The position numbers and the translations under genes were made by a program. From Hoeflea_A sp965249925 (lineage in GTDB: Bacteria > Pseudomonadota > Alphaproteobacteria > Rhizobiales > Rhizobiaceae), in NCBI GenBank assembly GCA_965249925.1, contig OZ252260.1:2790001-2854000 (forward strand): a stretch of 64,000 nucleotides of DNA, in the 5' to 3' direction. This document shows, piece after piece, positions 59,226 through 64,000 of the stretch (positions within the stretch are counted from its first letter, which is position 1; every line of letters begins with the position of its first letter). Below the pieces are notes generated by a model. The model saw nothing but the letters and a program-made list of their open reading frames with translations, made no database searches and was not told where the DNA came from.

Positions 59226-59864
59226 ATGTCAGTCAAGCATCTTCGACAGCTTTGGACTGTGCTTGGCGCGGTCCTTGCTTTTTACACACTCAACGCTTGG
59301 ATCGTAAGTCAAGGCGGGCAAGCAATCTTTGACGTTGATCTCATCGAGGACCGTCCTCGCGTCGGAGCTCTTGTCGCAATTCCGATTTGTAGTGCACTTC
59401 TGTTTACGCTTTGTAGGATCGGGACGAAACACGCCCAGCATATTCGGATTCAAAAATGGCATGTGAGATTGCCTGTCGTTTGGCTAGAAAATCTCGATAC
59501 CTCCAGTCCCGAGGGGCGGTGGTACCAACGCTTCTTCCTCCTCGTGTATGTGATCATTCCCGCCGCTGCCTTGGCCCACTTTGTTGGAAAAGTAATCGAT
59601 GCACCTGTCCGACGGAACGACGCGTTAGACATGAACCTCTCTCCTCTCGAGATAATTCCCGTGGGAGAGATTTTGACGAAGACCTATTGGATCGGCGGCT
59701 TTCTCAACGACAAAAGAGAGCTCGAGGGGGCTGTCAGTTGGTATCCGGTCATTGAACCGGCGATCCTAGCCGTCTTTGTGGGAGCAGCTTGGATCTCGGT
59801 GGGCCTTCTTTTCTGGAGTTTGTTCTGGGCTCCAGCGGTGCCTACGTCTGTCCTGAGATCGTAA
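59226..59864 (+). CDS. inner-membrane protein of unknown function
   Basis: A 212-residue protein with four hydrophobic segments (LWTVLGAVLAFYTLNAWIV; VGALVAIPICSALLFTL; FFLLVYVIIPAAALAHFVG; PAILAVFVGAAWISVGLLFW). A soluble loop near 130-160 lies between the third and fourth. It directly follows the secreted protein gene in the same direction. No family is recognised. Confidence 0.58.
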   Translation: MSVKHLRQLWTVLGAVLAFYTLNAWIVSQGGQAIFDVDLIEDRPRVGALVAIPICSALLFTLCRIGTKHAQHIRIQKWHVRLPVVWLENLDTSSPEGRWYQRFFLLVYVIIPAAALAHFVGKVIDAPVRRNDALDMNLSPLEIIPVGEILTKTYWIGGFLNDKRELEGAVSWYPVIEPAILAVFVGAAWISVGLLFWSLFWAPAVPTSVLRS

Positions 59865-59903
59865 TTACCATCTGCGTAAAGGGACCAGCCAAAGGTGTTC
59901 GGT

Positions 59904-60161
59904 TCAGCGTGTGAGAATTGCCTCGTCAGCTAAATCGAGATCACGACTTAAGGCCGGGTATGCATCATTTTCCGGCGAAATCACCCCAAGGCAATCTTCG
60001 AGGTTAGCGGGAGGCGGGTCCGTCAACTTTCGGAAGTGAATCGTGGACTTCGTGGGGACGAATTTGCCAGCCTCAGGTACTTGGGTGAGGATCGCGCCAT
60101 ACATGACCGGATCTGCCACTTGCAGGGTCGTGAGGGTAATCACTGCATGTGAGACGTCCAC
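59904..60161 (-). CDS. hypothetical protein, start uncertain
   Basis: An 85-codon reading from GTG 60159-60161 (VDVSHAVITLTTLQVADPVM..., ending DLADEAILTR). The frame stays open further upstream with a Ser/Thr-rich stretch containing ECLGTTRPAV, which could be the N-terminus of a lipoprotein whose start is lost or cryptic. Protein-like composition but no family recognised. Confidence 0.38.
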   Translation of the reverse strand: MDVSHAVITLTTLQVADPVMYGAILTQVPEAGKFVPTKSTIHFRKLTDPPPANLEDCLGVISPENDAYPALSRDLDLADEAILTR

Positions 60162-60237
60162 TGCAGGTCGGGTAGTCCCCAGACACTCGCTTGATGTCGT
60201 AGAAGAGGCAGAACTGCATAGCCTACGGAGTTCGCCG

Positions 60238-61380
60238 TCACCGCGTTGCCCTGGCTTCGCGCTCTAATACCTCAATCTCGGCTTTGGTTAGAAAATGGTT
60301 CATTATTGTTTCGGCGGTGTCGGTCCTTAGAAGTTCAGAGAATACCCTTCCGGTCACCGTTCTATTTGCCATCCTCCTAGGACTTACTATTCGCCAATCA
60401 GGATTGAATATCTTGATGGCTAGGTCGAGGAATGTGCGCGGGACCGAAATGAGATCATAAATAATCTGCTGGCGTCTAGCGACATTTGTATACCGCGCCC
60501 AATCAGCAATCGATTCAAAACTTGTCATGTAAAAACGAGCAATTTCCTCACGTTCTGCCTGATTAATAGCCGATTGCATTCTCTGATCGAGCTCAGATAG
60601 CTGCTTCCTTACTTCAACTGTTGCTTGTCTTAGTTCAGAAATTGCTTCCACAATGGATGTACGGTCTTTGGCACGGTCAAGGAGTATCCAAATGAGCAGA
60701 GGCAGTTGTACTGAAACATTGGCTCCAGGAACGCTCTTCAAATTGGTTAAGACACTCATGTTAACAATTTCATAAAGCTTTCCGGTAAAGCCTCGATCAC
60801 CAAAGTAATGTGTCAAGCGCGGATCACTGAAATAGGCAGGCATCTTGTTGTGAACCGGAAACTGAGAAATAGACGTTGCGGACAACTTCCTCATGTTCAA
60901 ATAGTCGTCGCCTACTTCCGTAAGGCTTTTACCAATCAGCGGGGCTTTTTCGGATTGATTTGTATCGACGATCTTCCCTCCGTCGATCTTTATTTGTTCA
61001 ATCGTGAGAACATAATCAGAATGCTCAACAGTTCGGAAGGCTTCCATCGCTGCTTCTGATCGCAGATTTTCGTGTCGACTGATACCTATCGACGAATATA
61101 GACCAGGTGTAAGAAACGAAACATAATCGTAAAACACCAACGATTGTAATGCAGCCTCTGCGGCTTGAAGGTCGTACAAAGACGTTATGGGACCCTCAAT
61201 TAAACGACCAAGCGCATTGACTGAATAAAAGTCAGTAAAGCATGCATTGTAGCCCTCAAGCCCTGTCGAATGCAGTTTGACAACGTCCGCTAGATCCAAC
61301 CCATGGCTAGGTGCGGCGGTTGAGGCGATGTATCGGCTGGTGTGGGTGTGCCTTGAATCATAGTGGGCTGCATCATGCAT
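60238..61380 (-). CDS. helical/coiled-coil hypothetical protein
   Basis: A 380-residue soluble protein of unknown family. Residues about 215-290 contain a leucine-rich hydrophobic segment (VSVQLPLLIWILLDRA) and then a coiled coil (ELRQATVEVRKQLSELDQRM, QSAINQAEREEIARF). An N-terminal region rich in His/Tyr precedes it and a basic C-terminus follows (TKAEIEVLEREARATR). AT-rich codon use suggests transfer. No signal peptide. Confidence 0.58.
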   Translation of the reverse strand: MHDAAHYDSRHTHTSRYIASTAAPSHGLDLADVVKLHSTGLEGYNACFTDFYSVNALGRLIEGPITSLYDLQAAEAALQSLVFYDYVSFLTPGLYSSIGISRHENLRSEAAMEAFRTVEHSDYVLTIEQIKIDGGKIVDTNQSEKAPLIGKSLTEVGDDYLNMRKLSATSISQFPVHNKMPAYFSDPRLTHYFGDRGFTGKLYEIVNMSVLTNLKSVPGANVSVQLPLLIWILLDRAKDRTSIVEAISELRQATVEVRKQLSELDQRMQSAINQAEREEIARFYMTSFESIADWARYTNVARRQQIIYDLISVPRTFLDLAIKIFNPDWRIVSPRRMANRTVTGRVFSELLRTDTAETIMNHFLTKAEIEVLEREARATR

Positions 61381-61515
61381 AAAGTCGTCAATAATCTAGC
61401 CGAAGGGATTCTCACTTTAGGGGACCAGAGTGCTGCCATCAATATCGCCAATGCTGCATTGCTTCGCAAACTCAAGGACTGGCTGATTCACGAACACCAT
61501 GTGATCTTCTACTAA
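61375..61515 (+). CDS. 46-codon hypothetical frame
   Basis: MHKVVNNLAEGILTLGDQSA followed by LLRKLKDWLIHEHHVIFY. Protein-like helical sequence whose end recalls a hemerythrin-type helix (KDWLIHEH), but too short to classify. It starts inside the first codons of the divergent gene. The rest of the interval to 61718 shows nothing. Confidence 0.3.
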   Translation: MHKVVNNLAEGILTLGDQSAAINIANAALLRKLKDWLIHEHHVIFY

Positions 61516-61718
61516 ACAAGAAACCAGCCCTCTTCGGCACTACGATCTACCCTATTCCGTAACCTCGCCATGACATCCGTATCAACATCCGCTGCATCAG
61601 CATGGACATTGTTCGCGTTGATTCGGCCGGTCAGAATATGACGGGTTAGATGGGCGTTCCATCAGCATTACGCTTGATGAAGCGCCACCTATTACAATTA
61701 CTGATGTGTTGGGAGCCG

Positions 61719-62012
61719 CTACCAGCTGTTGATGATGTTCTGCAGCTGGTTTCGGTTTCCGCAGCTTCCTCGATGATTGGAGCCCTCAGCCTTACACACA
61801 AAGCCACCTAGGTTTGCGCTGCGCCGACAATCCCGCTCCATATTGGGCGCCCAGTCTTTTCCCAAGCACCCGGCTCTTGAGTACTGTTGAGCATTGTCCA
61901 TGGCATCTGTCATTGCTGCGCTTGGTGTTTCGCCCCATCCCTCGAACATCTGCCCGGCGCTCACGCTTGATAGTGTTAGTAAAGTTACTGCTGCGACTAT
62001 GAGGTATTTCAT
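61719..62012 (-). CDS. small secreted protein with four cysteines
   Basis: A 97-residue exported protein from ATG 62010-62012; signal peptide MKYLIVAAVTLLTLSSVSAG. Mature sequence AMTDAMDNAQQYSRAGCLGK, ERDCRRSANLGGFVCKAEGS and RGSCGNRNQ with four cysteines. The ATG is preceded by a purine-rich site (GGGAGGCAG). No known family is named with certainty. It is likely periplasmic. Confidence 0.6.
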   Translation of the reverse strand: MKYLIVAAVTLLTLSSVSAGQMFEGWGETPSAAMTDAMDNAQQYSRAGCLGKDWAPNMERDCRRSANLGGFVCKAEGSNHRGSCGNRNQLQNIINSW

Positions 62013-62209
62013 ATCTGCCTCCCGGTTGCATTTTGATGAGGAAGACAATTATTATTAGAAAACAGTATCCATCTGTGGCAAAACTCACTGACAACTTCTG
62101 GTTTTCATTTGCCATCAACACGCCGTCCTTGACCTGCTCCGCTGTTTCAGTCTGCCAAGCAGGTCGTCGAACAATACCTGTGCTGACCACTCGCCTTCGT
62201 TCATCAGGT

Positions 62210-62959
62210 TCAGAAGCTCGTTTCGTTGTCGCCCAGTCCAGCGATGAGAAGGCTGACGATCCTGTCCTGGCGCCGCTGGCGGATGCGTTCGGCTACTTCG
62301 GAAACTTGGGCAGGTTGCCCAGGTTTATCAGCTTCGTTCAGTGCGCCTGTTGCGTCGAGCGAGAAAACCGTTTCAGACGATTTAGGGACCATGTGCATTC
62401 GCTCTGCAGTGCCGTCGATCTCGATGGGCTTGGCGTCTATGGCAACACTCGGCTGGTGCGGCTCGTCCATCACCTCAACGCCGTCATACTGCGGTTTTGT
62501 CGCAACCTGTGACGAAACTCCCTTGGCCTTGGACGCCAGCTCCTTCACTTGATCGGCAGTGACGCGCTCCCCTTTTTCAAGGCGCTTGACCAGCCTGTAT
62601 CGGACCTCATCCGGGGTTGATGGCGCCGCTAGTTCGTAGATCGCTGTCGGGTTCAAATGTAACACCATGTGACATTTGCTGCCGTAGTGGGTGGCTGCAT
62701 TCATGTATCGAAACGCCGTTTGTCGGGTCCAGTCGAACTCGTCTTCAAGCCATTCCAGAAAGGCGCCATGCCCCAACATCTCCTTGGCCTTGAGTAAGTC
62801 CGTACCGGTATCGAGGATGGACTGTATCTGCAGCCGGTGGCGCCCTTTGATGCGTCCGGTTATCTGAGCCAGCCGCGTGCGCTGATCGGGCGTCAAACCG
62901 GCTGTGAGGGCCGCTGGTGCGGTGTTCTGTTGTTCGGGTGTGTTTCCGTATCGGATCAT
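62210..62959 (-). CDS. DUF3102-family protein
   Basis: A 249-residue protein. The DUF3102 core is residues 30-110: RTRLAQITGRIKGRHRLQIQ, LDTGTDLLKAKEMLGHGAFL, EWLEDEFDWTRQTAFRYMNA. The family occurs on phages and plasmids and is thought to bind DNA or act in replication control. A predicted coiled and acidic C-terminal part follows. It is followed on the same strand by the M15-type peptidase gene upstream at 63013. Confidence 0.78.
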   Translation of the reverse strand: MIRYGNTPEQQNTAPAALTAGLTPDQRTRLAQITGRIKGRHRLQIQSILDTGTDLLKAKEMLGHGAFLEWLEDEFDWTRQTAFRYMNAATHYGSKCHMVLHLNPTAIYELAAPSTPDEVRYRLVKRLEKGERVTADQVKELASKAKGVSSQVATKPQYDGVEVMDEPHQPSVAIDAKPIEIDGTAERMHMVPKSSETVFSLDATGALNEADKPGQPAQVSEVAERIRQRRQDRIVSLLIAGLGDNETSF

Positions 62960-63012
62960 CGTCTATGCCCCTTTGTGGGCGTCGTGGACCACGGTACAAA
63001 TTTGCACTGTGC

Positions 63013-63930
63013 CTAACCCTGTCTGCGTCCTGTCGGCGCCAGCCATGGGACCGCCTGTGCGCTGAAAAACGAATTCTGCGGAGCGGGTGTTGAGCGTCTT
63101 GGCACTCGCCGTTTCCCGATGCCCTTGGCCATATCCTTGAGACCGTCACCCAACGCCTGGCCGAATGTCTTTTCCTCCGGCTCTTCGCTTTCCGTGTCTT
63201 CTATAGGTTCTCCGTTAAGGTCGCCAAAGCTGAATAGACCGGCAGCTTGTTGCGGTGCTGCCGCGTATTGATTGGGCGGAACTGTCTGGCCGGTCATGTT
63301 ACCCGCCACAGCCTGGAAATAGGCCGGTGCATTGCCCATGTTGGCGGCGGTCTTATCGAACATAAAATGCGGCGCACCGGTGCCGTGTTGGTTCTTCATG
63401 TCGACGTGCAACATGTTCGGACTTCCGCTGTAGGCTCCGAACCTCATGGCACCGGCTTGACGAAGTGCATTGATAAGCTCCGTGCGCCGTGCGTCATCCA
63501 TCCCAGCCATAGAGATATCGGCAGCGCGGCCCGTCGAGTGCATACCCGGGCCAGTCGGCTTTCGGGCCTCTACAGGATGGTTGGGGCTGCGGTAGCCGCT
63601 GGTGACAGTCAAGTCTTGGCCAAGGCTATCGGAAACACCCTCCAGCATGGCCCTGAACGTCGGGTCGAGCCGGTCTTGTCCAGGGTGTACGAAGCGGAGA
63701 TCGATTGGTTGTACCGGTGTGCCGTCCGGAGCGGCGCCGAAGCTGTGTGACGGCTGTGGCGGCATCTGCGACGGCTGAACCACCATGCCACGGTCTGTGT
63801 TCGAGGCTGGCTTGATAGCGCCGGTTGGGAACTGTCTGGCGTCCGCATGACGCTTTGCAGCGGCCGGGCTTACAGGTGCCTTCCGGTGGCGCTCTGCCAA
63901 GGCTCTCGTGAGCGCTGGATAGGGGTGCAT
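63013..63930 (-). CDS. M15-type peptidoglycan peptidase (D-Ala-D-Ala-like), phage-like
   Basis: A 305-residue protein. A Pro/Ala/Gln-rich N-terminal part of about 70 residues leads to a peptidase domain: LTVTSGYRSPNHPVEARKPT, GPGMHSTGRAADISMAGMDD, then GAYSGSPNMLHVDMKNQ. H, D and H in HSTGRAAD and LHVDM are the zinc ligands of the M15A fold. A C-terminal basic region of about 90 residues follows. It probably cleaves peptidoglycan and may belong to a phage tail or lysis module. The start could lie at 63945 instead. Confidence 0.72.
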   Translation of the reverse strand: MHPYPALTRALAERHRKAPVSPAAAKRHADARQFPTGAIKPASNTDRGMVVQPSQMPPQPSHSFGAAPDGTPVQPIDLRFVHPGQDRLDPTFRAMLEGVSDSLGQDLTVTSGYRSPNHPVEARKPTGPGMHSTGRAADISMAGMDDARRTELINALRQAGAMRFGAYSGSPNMLHVDMKNQHGTGAPHFMFDKTAANMGNAPAYFQAVAGNMTGQTVPPNQYAAAPQQAAGLFSFGDLNGEPIEDTESEEPEEKTFGQALGDGLKDMAKGIGKRRVPRRSTPAPQNSFFSAQAVPWLAPTGRRQG

Positions 63931-64000
63931 GTTGCCTGCTTCCATCTGCTTCGTTTCGTGGGCGCATGGTAGCATCTCCCCTGTGGCATCTCAATGTTTC

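Noticed and set aside
1..64000. CRISPR array, rRNA operon or complete prophage
   Set aside because: No regularly spaced direct repeats, no rRNA-like sequence, and only scattered phage-type genes at the right end.

Overview
The window looks like a chromosomal stretch of an alphaproteobacterium, probably a rhizobial or rhodospirillal-type lineage. This is judged from the high-GC coding style of the left third, the TAXI-type TRAP transporter, the MmyB-like XRE regulator, and the small 'rhizobial' proteins. No rRNA gene, complete tRNA gene or CRISPR array was seen. The left part (1 to about 20.7 kb) is ordinary high-GC chromosome. From about 20.7 kb onward the sequence becomes a mosaic of lower-GC accessory DNA with IS remnants, pseudogenes and many secreted proteins of unknown function.

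Layout: 0-8 kb is a catabolic module. It has a MarR regulator, a TAXI-TRAP transporter (binding protein plus fused permease), a small membrane protein and two divergent FAD-dependent aromatic-ring-type monooxygenases. Inverted repeats TAGTT-N9-AACTA lie upstream of both the transporter and the monooxygenase pair and probably tie them into one regulon. 8-20.7 kb holds secreted and membrane hypotheticals, a PurD-like ATP-grasp paralogue, a secreted sphingomyelinase-like phosphodiesterase, an alpha/beta hydrolase, an L,D-transpeptidase, a 41-residue lipoprotein, and a MAPEG/membrane-protein operon divergent from an XRE-MmyB regulator. 20.7-25.7 kb is bracketed by two diverged direct repeats, one of which contains the 3' end of a tRNA- or tmRNA-like sequence. 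It carries a beta-helix surface protein, a truncated acyl-CoA synthetase and an intron-like non-coding stretch.

25.7-36.6 kb is the richest part. It holds three adjacent multi-domain nuclease proteins (TM-anchored SNase; endonuclease I fused to EEP; NUC1-like nuclease fused to a zinc metalloprotease), a secreted esterase and a broken PIN gene. Next come a three-gene operon of unknown proteins sharing one sequence module, and a convergent proteasome-beta-like protein whose Thr/Asp/Lys spacing matches T1/D17/K33. A 17-bp motif, TGTGCGAWTCCCCACAT, recurs 37-67 nt upstream of three otherwise unrelated genes here and at 42 kb.

36.7-48 kb contains an IS5 fragment, a full IS5-like insertion, a Trypco2-domain protein, and a mobile-looking operon of a large serine recombinase plus two ParB-like proteins with overlapping ends. 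It also holds CutA and further secreted hypotheticals. 48.4-52.7 kb has a DnaQ-fold exonuclease, then a compact operon of two short peptides, a DUF6065-like protein and an MFS transporter. That operon looks like a minimal undescribed peptide-product cluster and is the strongest candidate novel system here, together with the three-gene module operon. 52.7-64 kb carries mostly small hypotheticals, a sunset-domain remnant, an S24-like protein with Cys in place of Ser, small secreted Cys-containing proteins, and at the right edge a DUF3102 protein and an M15-type peptidoglycan peptidase suggestive of prophage or plasmid material.
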